Shown: positions 1 through 8,337, counted from the stretch's first letter. The stretch: DNA of 64,000 nucleotides from Nocardioides sp. GY 10113 (GCF_004919105.1 NZ_STGK01000008.1:28160-92159), one strand, 5' to 3'. Translations and numbers: made by a program. The notes: generated from the sequence alone by a model not told the origin.

Positions 1-834
1 CGACCGGTGCAGTCCGAAGCGACGGACCCCGTAGCCCCAGACGAGCGCACCGGCGACGTTGACCACCGCGAACGGCAGGGACGTCGACGCGATCAGCGCC
101 CCGCGGACCACGTTCGACGCGGCCCCGACGGCGGCGCCCCACCACGGGCCGAGGGCGATCGCGACGAACGCGGTGCCGACCATGTCCAGGTACAGCGGCG
201 CCTCGAGGAAGTCGGCGACCAACCGCCCGAGCACGTTCACCGCGACGGCGGCGAGCAGCACGACGACGATCTGCCAGACCGACAACCGGCCAGCACCCCC
301 CGCGACACCACGCCGGGATCCGGGCTCGACGCCGGGCTCGGCACTGGGCTGGGTACTGGGCTGGGTACTGGGCTCGGCACCGAGGTCCGGCCCGGAGCCG
401 ACCAGCGTGGCCCCGGCCGCCGCCTCGGCACCGGCCGCCCCGCTCCCGCCGGGCACCCCGATCGGCTCCCGGCCCGACTCCCGGGCCGGCTCCCGACCCG
501 ACGCCTCGGGCACGGCGTCGCCGCCGGCCGAGGCGAGGACGCACCGCTGTCGCCACGCCGCGACCTCGGCGTCGTCGCCGCCCAGCGCCCGGACGATCTC
601 ACCGACCAGCGCCGCGTCCACCCGGCGCCGCCCGAGGCGGAACGCGTCGTAGACCGTGGTGCGCCCCGGGGCCACACCGACCTCCACGCCGCTCCGCCGC
701 TTCCGGTCCTCGGCGATCAGCCGGACGATCTCGGCGTACGACGGGCTGCCGGCCGCGACGCGCAGTCGCTGCAGCCCCCTGGCGATCTCATCGAGATTCG
801 CCCCGCCCTTCCCCCCAAGGCCGGGATCCCCCAC
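1..834 (-). CDS. HTH protein fused to ECF S-component-like membrane domain (partial, 3' end missing)
   Basis: No stop is reached, so 278 residues are visible and the C terminus lies beyond the left edge. The GTG start at 834 has an AAGGAGGA ribosome site 6 nt upstream (841-848). Residues 14-100 look like the XRE-type DNA-binding domain common in actinobacteria: LRVAAGSPSY, a helix ending IVRLI, TTVYDAF as recognition-like segment, and a final AAWRQRC. Residues 105-183 are a low-complexity linker with a TQPS/AEPS repeat. From residue 184 hydrophobic segments begin (WQIVVVLLAAVAVNVLG; LDMVGTAFVAIALGPWWGAAVGAASN), resembling the first helices of energy-coupling-factor S components. The protein is therefore probably a membrane-tethered regulator or sensor. 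Ligand unknown. The S-component assignment is by pattern only. Confidence 0.7.
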   Translation of the reverse strand, partial: MGDPGLGGKGGANLDEIARGLQRLRVAAGSPSYAEIVRLIAEDRKRRSGVEVGVAPGRTTVYDAFRLGRRRVDAALVGEIVRALGGDDAEVAAWRQRCVLASAGGDAVPEASGREPARESGREPIGVPGGSGAAGAEAAAGATLVGSGPDLGAEPSTQPSTQPSAEPGVEPGSRRGVAGGAGRLSVWQIVVVLLAAVAVNVLGRLVADFLEAPLYLDMVGTAFVAIALGPWWGAAVGAASNVVRGALIASTSLPFAVVNVAGALVWGYGVRRFGLHRS

Positions 835-897
835 CGCGCATCCTCCTTGCCCGCGCACCTCTCCGACAACGCGACGGTAGCGACGCCGGGCGCCCTG

Positions 898-923
898 TTC
901 GGAGTTGTTCGGAATCATCCGAA
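898..923. promoter_or_regulatory. Three phased TTCGGA half-sites upstream of the HTH-membrane gene
   Basis: TTCGGA occurs at 898-903 and 908-913, and its complement TCCGAA at 918-923. The first two are 10 bp apart (one helical turn) and the last two form a perfect inverted repeat with spacer ATCA. It lies 64-90 bp before the GTG start at 834, so it may be the operator of that regulator. No binding data; inference from symmetry and position. Confidence 0.4.
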
Positions 924-1033
924 TCGCTGGACGAACCCTCGCCGGTGGGCCACCGTCGTCCTCGAGCGACACCGGGGACAGCGGCGCTCTCCGGCACTGG
1001 GGGGTCGGGGAGCGCCGAGACGGTCGTCGCACC

Positions 1034-1064
1034 GCCCGGTCGCGCGCACCACGCGCGACCGGGC
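1034..1064 (-). terminator. GC-rich hairpin after the molybdopterin oxidoreductase
   Basis: GCCCGGTCGCGCG (1034-1046) and CGCGCGACCGGGC (1052-1064) form a perfect 13-bp stem with loop CACCA. It lies 64 bp beyond the stop of the minus-strand oxidoreductase and before the next promoter. There is no T-tract, which is common for actinobacterial terminators. Confidence 0.6.
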
Positions 1065-1127
1065 GCCTCCCACGGTCAGGCACGGACGTGGCCGCAGTCT
1101 CCCGGGCGGCTCCCCGGCCGGCAGGAC

Positions 1128-3269
1128 TCACACGGGTGCGACGGTGACCGGGATGCCGTTGACGACGGCGGTGCCGGTCGGGGCGTCGCGCCGGGAGACG
1201 TCACCGAGTCGGTTGGAGTTCACCCCGGGGTCCTTGGTGGCCACGCTCCCCCGGATGCCCTCGTGCCCCCACCCGTGCGGCAGGCTCACGACGCCGCTGC
1301 GGATGGTGTCGGTGACCTCGACCGCGACCTCGACCCGCCCGGCCGCCGAGGCGACCGCGGCCCGCCCGCCGTCCTCGAGCCGCAGCCGGGTGGCGTCGTC
1401 GGGGTGGACGTGCAGCGTGCAGGTGTTGGTGCCGCCGACCAGCGTCGGCACGTTGTGCATCCACGAGTTGTTCGACCGCAGGTGCCGTCGGCCGATCAGC
1501 ACCAGCCCGTCGTCGAGGACCGGCTGCGCGGCCGCCTCGCGCAGGCGCGGCACGTCCTCGAGGATCGCCGCGGGCGCCAGGTCGACCAGGCCGCTGGCGG
1601 TCGACAGCACCCCGGGCAGCCGGGGCTGCAACGGCCCCAGGTCGATGCCGTGCGGCGCTGCGGCGACCTCGGCGAAGGTGAGCTCGTAGGGCCCGGCGCG
1701 GAACAGGATGTCGAGCAGCCGCTCCGGCCCGTGCAGCCCGGTCGCCGGCTCGACGCCGTTGAGCTGGGCCAGGCCGGCGGCGAGCGCGTCGTCGAGCTGC
1801 TCGACCGGGACCTCGGCCCCGGCACCGGAGGCGATCGCGGCGATCCGGACCATCGCGTGCCAGTCCGGGGGCACCTCGGTCGGCAGGACGGGCTCGGACC
1901 AGCGGGCGATGTTGCGCACCGAGTACTGGTAGAGGAGCAGGTCGTAGTGCGCCCGCTCCAACGGCGTGGGGCCGGGCAGGATCACGTCCGCGTGCCGGGT
2001 GGTCTCGTTGACGTACACGTCCAGGCTGACCATGAAGTCGAGGTCCGCCAGCGCCGCGTCGAGGTCGTCGGAGCCGGGGACGCTGACCACCGGGTTGCCG
2101 CAGACCGTGATCAGCGCCCGCACCTGACCCTCGCCCGGCGTGGAGATCTCCTCGGCCAGGGCCACCGACGGCAGCTCGCCCATCACCTCGGGCAGGTCCG
2201 AGACGCGGCTGCGCCAGCGCCCGTGGCGGAACGGCTTGCGCGGCCCGGGCCGGGTGTTCGGCTGCCCGGCCGCGGCCATCGGGAACATCGCGCCGCCCGG
2301 CCTGTCCAGGTGCCCGGTCAGCACGTTGATCACGTCGATCAGCCAGCTGTTGACGGTCCCGAACGCACTCGTGGTGGTGCCCATCCGGCCGTAGACGACG
2401 GCCCGCTCGGTGCCGGCCACCTCCCGGGCCAGCCGCCGGATCGTCTCGGCCTCGATCCCGGTCCGCTCGGCGACGGCCTCGGGCGGGAAGTCCGCGGCGA
2501 GGCTGCGCACCTCCTCCACGCCCCGGACCAGGCCATCGGCCGCGCCGAGGGTGACCAGGTCCTCGGCGAAGAGCGTGTGCACCATCGCCAGCAGCAGGAA
2601 CGCGTCCGTGCCCGGCCGGATGGCCAGGTGCTCCGAGGCGGCCTCCGCGGTGCGGGTGCGGCTCGGGTCGACGACGACCACCTTGCCCCGCTTCGCGATC
2701 GCCCGGATCCGGCCGCGCATGTCCGGCGCGGTCATCATGCTGCCGTTGGAGACCAGCGGGTTGCCGCCGAGCACCAGCAGGTAGTCGGTCCGGTCCAGGT
2801 CGGGTACCGGGATGGTGGCGACGTCGCCGAAGAGGTAGCCGGCCACGAACATCCGCGGCACCTGGTCCACGGTGCCCGCGCTGAAGATGTTCCGGGTGCC
2901 CAGCGCCTTGATCAGCGGCCGCAGGTAGAGGGCGCCGGCCAGGGTGTGGGCGGTCGGGTTGCCGAAGTACGCCGCGACCGCGTCGCGACCGTGCACCGCC
3001 TGGACCGCCGGGAGCCGGCGCTCGATCTCGGCGTAGGCCTCCTCCCAGGAGACCTCCACGAACTCCCCGTCGCGCTTCACCAGCGGCGCGCGGAGCCGGT
3101 CGGGGTCTTCGTGCAGCTCGCCGATCGAGGCGCCCTTCGGGCACAGGTAGCCCTTGCTGAACACGTCGTCGCGGTCGCCGCGGACCTTGATCCCCTCGGC
3201 TGTCGGGGTGACGAGCAGGCCACAGGTGGCCTCGCACAGGGGACAGGTGACGGGCACCGGAGTCGTCAT
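1128..3269 (-). CDS. Molybdopterin-dependent oxidoreductase (formate dehydrogenase/BisC-like)
   Basis: A 713-residue cytoplasmic enzyme of the bis-MGD molybdoenzyme family. Cys9, Cys12, Cys16 and Cys43 (CPLCEATCG, then YLCPKG) are the N-terminal [4Fe-4S] ligands. A molybdopterin domain follows (YLLVLGGNPLVSNGSM; VVVVDPSRTRTAE), and the last ~120 residues are the dinucleotide-binding domain (RSNNSWMHN; CTLHVHPDDA). No Tat signal or membrane helix is seen. The Mo-ligand region reads SAGTVDQVP, with no Cys or Sec at the usual formate dehydrogenase position, so the substrate is unassigned. It is probably monocistronic: a hairpin follows it and 204 bp precede it. A full molybdate regulator/importer cluster sits at 45.9-48.9 kb. 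Confidence 0.85.
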   Translation of the reverse strand: MTTPVPVTCPLCEATCGLLVTPTAEGIKVRGDRDDVFSKGYLCPKGASIGELHEDPDRLRAPLVKRDGEFVEVSWEEAYAEIERRLPAVQAVHGRDAVAAYFGNPTAHTLAGALYLRPLIKALGTRNIFSAGTVDQVPRMFVAGYLFGDVATIPVPDLDRTDYLLVLGGNPLVSNGSMMTAPDMRGRIRAIAKRGKVVVVDPSRTRTAEAASEHLAIRPGTDAFLLLAMVHTLFAEDLVTLGAADGLVRGVEEVRSLAADFPPEAVAERTGIEAETIRRLAREVAGTERAVVYGRMGTTTSAFGTVNSWLIDVINVLTGHLDRPGGAMFPMAAAGQPNTRPGPRKPFRHGRWRSRVSDLPEVMGELPSVALAEEISTPGEGQVRALITVCGNPVVSVPGSDDLDAALADLDFMVSLDVYVNETTRHADVILPGPTPLERAHYDLLLYQYSVRNIARWSEPVLPTEVPPDWHAMVRIAAIASGAGAEVPVEQLDDALAAGLAQLNGVEPATGLHGPERLLDILFRAGPYELTFAEVAAAPHGIDLGPLQPRLPGVLSTASGLVDLAPAAILEDVPRLREAAAQPVLDDGLVLIGRRHLRSNNSWMHNVPTLVGGTNTCTLHVHPDDATRLRLEDGGRAAVASAAGRVEVAVEVTDTIRSGVVSLPHGWGHEGIRGSVATKDPGVNSNRLGDVSRRDAPTGTAVVNGIPVTVAPV

Positions 3270-3321
3270 CGCTCACGTCCTCGGGGTCTCGGCCGCACCT
3301 CGGGCAGGCGACCAACGCATG

Positions 3322-3339
3322 CTGTGACTTGTAGCACAG
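3322..3339. promoter_or_regulatory. CTGTG-n8-CACAG inverted repeat before the molybdoenzyme gene
   Basis: CTGTG and CACAG flank ACTTGTAG, 53-70 bp before the ATG at 3269. The symmetry suggests a dimeric regulator, but five-base arms occur by chance. The rest of the 3270-3473 gap shows nothing else I can name. Confidence 0.25.
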
Positions 3340-3473
3340 GGCACTGACGGCGCGCAGTGGTCCGGGTGCCCAACAAAGGTCGGCGCCGCGGACCAGGGCC
3401 CCACACCCGGTCCACGGCACCGTCCGTCCCCGCCGAACGGACTCGCCGTACGGCGGCTCCGCCGGCGTCGGAG

Positions 3474-5054
3474 TCAGTGCTCCAGCACGTCCTCGGCGTC
3501 CACCACGACCGGCGTCCGGGCCCCGGGCAGGAACCAGAAGGCCAAGCAGACGGCGCCGAAGAGCAGGTACCCCAGGGCCACCTCGGGCGCCGCGGCCCAC
3601 TCGACCTTCGGAGCATGGATCAGCCCGATGAACGACAGGGTCGCCGCCACCGCCGCGGCCATGGCCGCCCAGTGGAACTTCTTCTCCAGCAGGAACGTGA
3701 CGATGGTGCCGAGGATCAGGCCGCCCAGCACCGCGCCCTCGCCGAGGATCTTGAGTCCCTCGTACACCACGCCGGCGCCGTTGAGGGCGTCGTACCCGAC
3801 CTCGGTGGCACTCGTGCCGGCCGCGGCCAGGGCGTTGTCGATCGTTCCCTGGCACCACTGCGCGAGGTTGGGCAGCAGCGCCGCCACCACCGCGACCGCG
3901 TGCAGTCGCGGCACCGCCTGGAACGCCTGGGCGCCGATCAGCAGGCCGATGAAGAGCAGGATCGGCACGATCGCCGGCACCGGCAGCAGCGCCGCGAGGA
4001 CTCCGAAGAGCCCGAGGAAGCAGAGCAGGCCGATCGCCACGCCACTGGCCAGGGAGTAGTTCGCGCGGCCTCCGGCGTCCTTCCAGCCCGGGTGGCCGAT
4101 GTAGACCGCCGGCGGGAAGGGCGAGCCGAAGGCCGAGCCGACCACCGCGCCGGCGCCGTCGGCCAGGAGCACGCTGCGCAGGTTGTAGTTGTCACCGGCC
4201 GCCGCGGCGCTCTCCACGTTGCTCATCGCCTCCGTGAAGTTGTAGACGCCGAGCGGGATAGCGGTGCCGAGCAGCGGGGCGAGGTCGCCCAGGCCGTTGA
4301 ACAGCAGGTCGAGCCGCTGGTCGGGGACCCCGATGGCGATGTCGGAGACCGCGGCGCTCACGTCGGGGGCCGACATGTAGCCGCCGATCCACCCGATCGC
4401 GGTGCCGATCAGCAGCGCGGCCAGCCCGACCGGGACGTTGAACGGCAGCCGCACGTCGGTGAAGAAGCCGATCAGGATGATCGCCAGCACCGGCAGGCCG
4501 ATCCAGGCGGCCTCCCACATCTGCGCGGCGGGCCGCATCGAGATGAACGTGATCGAGATACCGGCCAGCGTGCCCAGCATCGCGGCGCGCGGGGTCAGTC
4601 GGCGGATGTAGGGCCCGACGAACGCCCCGATCATCACGATCACGCCGATCAGGAAGGCCCAGGCCAGGCCCGCCTCCCAGGCCCGGACGGCGTCGTCGGT
4701 CGCCAGGTAGACCGGGAGCATGACGACGAAGACCACGATGAACATGTGCGGGACGCTCGGCCCGTAGGGCAGGGCGGTCACGTCGTCGCGGTTCTCCCTG
4801 CGGGCCAGGCGCCGGGCGAGGAACGTGTAGTAGAGGTTGCCCAGGATCAGGGCGATGCCGAGGGCCGGGAGGACCGTGCCGAGGACGTCGTCGGCGGGCA
4901 CCCCGACCACGCCGATCGTCAGGGCGGTCAGCGTCAGCACGTTGACGAGGATGTTGAAGCCGAGGCCGAAGAAGGCGTTGGTGTCGCCCGGCGTCCACCA
5001 GGGCAGCGAGATCTTCGTGGTCGGCGGAGTGGGAGCGTCGGTGTCAGTAGCCAT
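3474..5054 (-). CDS. NCS2/AzgA-like nucleobase or urea-derivative permease
   Basis: A 526-residue integral membrane protein with about 12-13 hydrophobic helices. It starts at ATG 5054, after GGAG about 10 nt upstream. The opening (WWTPGDTNAFFGLGFNILVN), the block RENRDDVTALPYGPSVPHMF, and the later NVESAAAAGDNYNLRSVLLADG segment resemble the xanthine/uracil (NCS2) transporter superfamily. It sits 77 bp downstream of the BiuH-like and allophanate hydrolase genes on the same strand, so it most likely imports the compound those enzymes degrade. Substrate could be biuret, a related ureide or a purine; the sequence does not decide. Confidence 0.75.
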   Translation of the reverse strand: MATDTDAPTPPTTKISLPWWTPGDTNAFFGLGFNILVNVLTLTALTIGVVGVPADDVLGTVLPALGIALILGNLYYTFLARRLARRENRDDVTALPYGPSVPHMFIVVFVVMLPVYLATDDAVRAWEAGLAWAFLIGVIVMIGAFVGPYIRRLTPRAAMLGTLAGISITFISMRPAAQMWEAAWIGLPVLAIILIGFFTDVRLPFNVPVGLAALLIGTAIGWIGGYMSAPDVSAAVSDIAIGVPDQRLDLLFNGLGDLAPLLGTAIPLGVYNFTEAMSNVESAAAAGDNYNLRSVLLADGAGAVVGSAFGSPFPPAVYIGHPGWKDAGGRANYSLASGVAIGLLCFLGLFGVLAALLPVPAIVPILLFIGLLIGAQAFQAVPRLHAVAVVAALLPNLAQWCQGTIDNALAAAGTSATEVGYDALNGAGVVYEGLKILGEGAVLGGLILGTIVTFLLEKKFHWAAMAAAVAATLSFIGLIHAPKVEWAAAPEVALGYLLFGAVCLAFWFLPGARTPVVVDAEDVLEH

Positions 5055-5081
5055 CGTGGTGTCTCCTGGGCGGGAACTGGA

Positions 5082-5131
5082 CGGGATCGAGGCGGGAGCC
5101 GGGCGGGATCGGGGCGGGAGCCGGGCGGGAG
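5082..5131. repeat. Short G-rich 22-bp tandem repeat (2.3 copies)
   Basis: The segment CGGGATCGAGGCGGGAGCCGGG (5082-5103) is repeated with one change at 5104-5125, then a 6-bp partial copy runs to the stop codon of the BiuH-like gene. It fills the spacer between two genes of the nitrogen operon. G-runs could make it quadruplex-prone; no function is evident. Confidence 0.7.
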
Positions 5132-5842
5132 CTAGGCGGGGGTGGTGGTGCGCGCGGAGAGCGAGGCCAGCGCGGCGACGACGTCGTCGCTGCTCGCGAC
5201 CCATCCGAAGATCCCGCCCTGGGCCTTGACCATCTCGAGGCCGACGCGCTGGAACTCCGGGAAGTAGGACCCGACGCAGTCGGAGACGACCAGGCACTCG
5301 TAGCCCCGGTCGTTCGCCTCCCGTGTCGTGGTGTGGACGCAGACCTCGGTGGTCACCCCGGTGACGATCAGCTGGGTGATCCCGGCGTCGGCGAGGACCT
5401 GCTGCAGGTCGGTCGCGTAGAACGCGCCCTTGCCCGGCTTGTCGATGACGACCTCGCCCGGCAGCGGGCGCAGCTCGTCGACGATGTCGTGCCCGTACTC
5501 GCCGCGGACCAGGATCCGGCCGGAGGGACCGGGGTCGCCGATCCGCTTCGAGGGCGCGCCGCGGTGGAGCTTCGCCGGCGGACAGTCCGACAGGTCCGGC
5601 AGGTGACCCTCGCGGGTGTGGATCACCGGGACGCCGACGGCCCGCGCGGCGGCGATCAGCCCGGCGAGGGGTTCGACCACCCTCTGCAGCAGGCTGACGT
5701 CGTTGCCCAGGCTCTCCCCGAAGCCCCCGGGGAGCAGGAAGTCGCGCTGCATGTCGATCACGATCAGCGCGGTGGCGCCCTCGACGAGGGGGAACGCGGT
5801 CGGCTCTGCGGGTACCTCGATACGGCTGTCAGGGCTGGTCAC
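5132..5842 (-). CDS. biuH: Isochorismatase-family amidohydrolase, biuret hydrolase-like
   Basis: A 236-residue cysteine hydrolase. The family triad is visible as Asp30 (VIDMQRDF), Lys135 (IDKPGKG) and Cys168 (TTEVCVHTT), with spacing almost the same as known biuret hydrolases. The stretches IHTREGHLPDL, IGDPGPSGRIL and REANDRGYECL also match my memory of Rhizobium BiuH. Predicted reaction: biuret + water to allophanate + ammonia, cytoplasmic. The GTG start at 5842 overlaps the TGA of the allophanate hydrolase (GTGA), so the two are translationally coupled and product passes to the next enzyme. Alternatives are ureidoacrylate amidohydrolase (RutB) or another N-carbamoyl amidase. The partner gene favours biuret. 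Confidence 0.7.
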   Translation of the reverse strand: MTSPDSRIEVPAEPTAFPLVEGATALIVIDMQRDFLLPGGFGESLGNDVSLLQRVVEPLAGLIAAARAVGVPVIHTREGHLPDLSDCPPAKLHRGAPSKRIGDPGPSGRILVRGEYGHDIVDELRPLPGEVVIDKPGKGAFYATDLQQVLADAGITQLIVTGVTTEVCVHTTTREANDRGYECLVVSDCVGSYFPEFQRVGLEMVKAQGGIFGWVASSDDVVAALASLSARTTTPA

Positions 5843-7296
5843 AGGTGCTCCTCGGTGCGGGCGGGAGGGGTGCGGTCGGAAGGGGCGGGCGCTGCGTGGG
5901 CCGGTACGGCGGAGGCGTGCCCGGCGGGCGTCGGCGCGTCCCGGGGCTCGTCCAGCAACCGGGCGGCCAGGCCGAGCACGACGTCGTCGCTCAGCGCCGG
6001 GCCCAGCAGCATCGCGCCGGCGGGACGTCCGTCGGCCGTCGTACCGGCGGGGAGGGCGAGGCCGAGCAGGTCGAGCAGGTTGCCGAAGTGGGTGTAGTGG
6101 CCGAGCACGGTGTTGCACCGGATCGGGTCGGCCAGCACCTCGGCGACGGTGAAGGTGGTGCCGATGGTGGGCAGCACCAGCACGTCCATCCCCTGCCAGA
6201 GCCGGCCGACCTCGGCCTTCAGCTCCTGCAGGCGCTGCAGCGCGGCGAAGGCGTCGACGGCGGTGTAGCGGCGGCCGCCCTCGAGGATCTCGCGCACCAC
6301 CGGGTGGATCGCCTCGGGGTGCTCGTCGAGGAAGTCGGCGAACTCGACCAGCCGCTCGGCCACCCAGGGGCCCTGGTAGAGCAGCTCGCCGGCGGCCAGG
6401 AACGGCGCCAGGCCGACCTCGACCACCTCGACGCCGGGCTGGCGGGCCAGGCGGTCCCGGAAGGCGAGGTGCGCCTCCGCGCTCGCCTCGTCGCCGAAGA
6501 ACTCCAGCTCCTCGGGCGCCGGCAGGCCGACCCGGACCGTCGGTGCCGACCAGGTGGCGCCGCGGGACCGGGACCAGGCGTCGGCCGGGTCGGGGGCCAT
6601 CACCACGTCGGCGACGCGGTCCAGGTCGTCGACGCAGGAGGCCATCAGGCTGATGCAGTCCAGCGACCGGCACGCCGGCACCAGGCCGACGGTGCTGATC
6701 AGGCCGCGGGAGGGCTTGTAGCCGACCACGCCGTTGAGGGCCGCGGGCACCCGGCCGGAGCCGGCGGTGTCGGTGGCGACGGCGAACGGCACCTGCCCGA
6801 GGGCGACCGCCAGCGCGGAGCCCGAGCTGGAGCCCCCGGAGATCAGCTCGCCGCCGTACACGCTGCGCGGCACCGGGTACGGCGTCCGGGTGCCGTTGAG
6901 TCCGGTGGCGAACTGGTCCAGGTTGGTCTTGCCGACGTACAGCGCGCCCGCGTCCAGGAGCCGCTGGACGACCGGCGCGGTGCGCTCGGCGACGTAGGCG
7001 TAGTCCGGGCAGGAGAGCGTGGTCGGCACGCCGGCGACGTCGATGCTGTCCTTCACGCCGAACGGGACCCCGTAGAGCGGGAGGGTCCGCGCGCCGGGCC
7101 TCCGCTCGATCTCCTCGGCGGCGGCGATCAGCAGCTCGCGCGGGACCGTGGAGATCCAGGTGCCGTCCTCGCCGCGGGCCTCGATCGCGTCGGCGACCCG
7201 TGCGGCGGTGCGGGTCGGCGATCCGCTGCCGCTGGCGTGGGACGCGAGGATCTCGGCGACCGAGGGTCCGAGCTGGGGTCCGGGAGCTGCTGCCAT
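5839..7296 (-). CDS. atzF: Allophanate hydrolase, amidase domain only
   Basis: A 485-residue amidase-signature enzyme. The Ser-cisSer-Lys triad is Lys82 (GVPFGVKDS), Ser156 (GGSSSGS) and Ser180 (TDTAGSGRVPA); spacings of 74 and 98 residues agree with AtzF. Hallmarks of the allophanate hydrolase subgroup are KTNLDQFATGLNGTR and PACRSLDCISLMA. It converts allophanate toward ammonia and CO2. Typical AtzF is ~600 residues with a second, C-terminal domain; here the chain ends in a Pro/Ala-rich tail, so that domain appears absent. It is the first gene of the operon with the biuret hydrolase and permease, preceded by a GntR-operator-like site at 7304-7315. Confidence 0.85.
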   Translation of the reverse strand: MAAAPGPQLGPSVAEILASHASGSGSPTRTAARVADAIEARGEDGTWISTVPRELLIAAAEEIERRPGARTLPLYGVPFGVKDSIDVAGVPTTLSCPDYAYVAERTAPVVQRLLDAGALYVGKTNLDQFATGLNGTRTPYPVPRSVYGGELISGGSSSGSALAVALGQVPFAVATDTAGSGRVPAALNGVVGYKPSRGLISTVGLVPACRSLDCISLMASCVDDLDRVADVVMAPDPADAWSRSRGATWSAPTVRVGLPAPEELEFFGDEASAEAHLAFRDRLARQPGVEVVEVGLAPFLAAGELLYQGPWVAERLVEFADFLDEHPEAIHPVVREILEGGRRYTAVDAFAALQRLQELKAEVGRLWQGMDVLVLPTIGTTFTVAEVLADPIRCNTVLGHYTHFGNLLDLLGLALPAGTTADGRPAGAMLLGPALSDDVVLGLAARLLDEPRDAPTPAGHASAVPAHAAPAPSDRTPPARTEEHL

Positions 7297-7303
7297 AGCG
7301 TCG

Positions 7304-7315
7304 ATTGTCGACAGA
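7304..7315. promoter_or_regulatory. GntR operator (imperfect copy) before the nitrogen operon
   Basis: ATTGTCGACAGA lies 8 bp upstream of the ATG at 7296 and matches 10 of 12 bases of the perfect palindrome before the neighbouring GntR gene. Its presence at both promoters makes it the probable regulon operator. Confidence 0.65.
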
Positions 7316-7401
7316 ATGCCGAACGCTGTGGGCTACACCCGTGGGTCGTTTGTGTAAATCGCCGTCGAGAGACCGGGCGGCGACCCGGCCGGCCGGGAGC
7401 G

Positions 7402-8067
7402 CTAGCTCGCCGAGAGGTCGAGGTAGTCCAGGTGGCCGTGACGGCGCAGCGCCTCGACGACCACGCTCGCGTCGTTGCTCTCCAGAGCGTCGAGCAGCAC
7501 CTGGTGACGCTCGATCCCGTCCCCCTGGTGCTGCCGGGCCTCCGCACGGAGGTTCTTCGCCATCGGCACCTGCAGCTTGACCAGGATCGGCTCCAGGGCG
7601 ATGTCGAGCTGCCGGTTGCCGGCCAGCGCCACGATGGCGGCATGGAAGGCGCGGTGGGCGTCGTCGCGGTCCAGCTCGCCGACGGCGCGGCGCATCCCCT
7701 CCAGGGCGTCCCGCACCGGCGCCAGTGCCGCGACCAGGTCGTCGACCGGGAACGCCGACTCGACCGCGTGCCGCTCCAGCACCGCGCGCACCTCGAACAG
7801 CTCGACCACGTCGGCCGCCGTCCACTCCACGACCCGGGACCCGCGGCGCGGCAGGTGCTCGACCAGGCCCTGCTGGGCGAGCAGCCGCAGCGCCTCGCGC
7901 AGCGGCGCCCGGCTGGTGCCGAGCTCGTCGCAGAGCCGCTCCTCGACGATCTTCTCCCCCGGCCCCAGCTCGCCGCTCAGGATCGCGTCGCGCAAGCGTC
8001 GCGCCGTCACGTCGACCAGCGTCGCGGGCAGCTCGTGCCGCGACCCGGACATGCTCAACTTCGCCAT
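7402..8067 (-). CDS. GntR-family (FCD type) transcriptional regulator
   Basis: A 221-residue repressor: an N-terminal winged helix (RLRDAILSGELGPGEKI; SRAPLREALRLLAQQGLV), then an all-helical FCD effector domain from about residue 85, with HRAFHAAIVALAGN and a C-terminal RHGHLDYL that fits the metal-binding His set of this class. I chose ATG 8067 because the operator palindrome lies upstream and GAAGGG precedes it. It is separated from the allophanate hydrolase by 105 bp, and each has its own ATTGTCGACA site, so it probably represses both itself and the operon until a pathway metabolite binds. Confidence 0.85.
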   Translation of the reverse strand: MAKLSMSGSRHELPATLVDVTARRLRDAILSGELGPGEKIVEERLCDELGTSRAPLREALRLLAQQGLVEHLPRRGSRVVEWTAADVVELFEVRAVLERHAVESAFPVDDLVAALAPVRDALEGMRRAVGELDRDDAHRAFHAAIVALAGNRQLDIALEPILVKLQVPMAKNLRAEARQHQGDGIERHQVLLDALESNDASVVVEALRRHGHLDYLDLSAS

Positions 8068-8090
8068 GGGTACCCTTCGCCGCGAGTGAA

Positions 8091-8104
8091 GATTGTCGAC
8101 AATC
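8091..8104. promoter_or_regulatory. GntR operator, perfect palindrome
   Basis: GATTGTCGACAATC is a perfect 14-bp palindrome 24-37 bp upstream of the GntR start at 8067. FadR/FCD-type GntR proteins bind short palindromes of this kind, so autoregulation is likely. Confidence 0.7.
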
Positions 8105-8167
8105 CTACGGAAGGGTGCCCCGGGATGGGGCGCGACCGGCCGGTACGGCGCCGGACGGTGCGGTGAC

Positions 8168-8277
8168 GCGGCGCACGGGGCCGGGTGCGGGCCGGGCCGG
8201 GTCGTGTGCCCCACGCCCGGCGGCGCACGGGGCCGGGTGCGGGCCGGGCCAGGCCAGGGTCGTGTGCCCCACACCCG
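8168..8277. repeat. Imperfect tandem duplication, ~52 bp unit
   Basis: A unit beginning GCGGCGCACGGGGCCGGGTG and ending TCGTGTGCCCCAC(G/A)CCCG occurs at 8168-8219 and again from 8220 with a 6-bp insertion. It lies between the GntR promoter and the 3' end of guaA. No coding signal seen. Confidence 0.75.
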
Positions 8278-8304
8278 CCCGGGGGGCGCTCTCAGGCACA
8301 CGAC
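8259..8304. terminator. GTCGTGTGCC...GGCACACGAC hairpin at the guaA 3' end
   Basis: GTCGTGTGCC (8259-8268) pairs with GGCACACGAC (8295-8304), 34 bp beyond the guaA stop. The same arms, extended to 14 bp, recur at 55863-55912, so this is a small family of intergenic hairpins, probably acting as terminators. Confidence 0.5.
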
Positions 8305-8337
8305 TCCACGCGGCCGGCCCGACCGGTCAGCGGAGGG

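Noticed and set aside
945..3347. 800-residue plus-strand frame opposite the molybdopterin oxidoreductase
   Set aside because: Antisense of a gene with intact Fe-S and pterin motifs; its sequence is the usual GC-rich low-complexity Arg/Gly/Val/Asp type.
5845..8166. 773-residue plus-strand frame over the allophanate hydrolase and GntR genes
   Set aside because: Entirely antisense to two well-supported genes; no recognisable domain.
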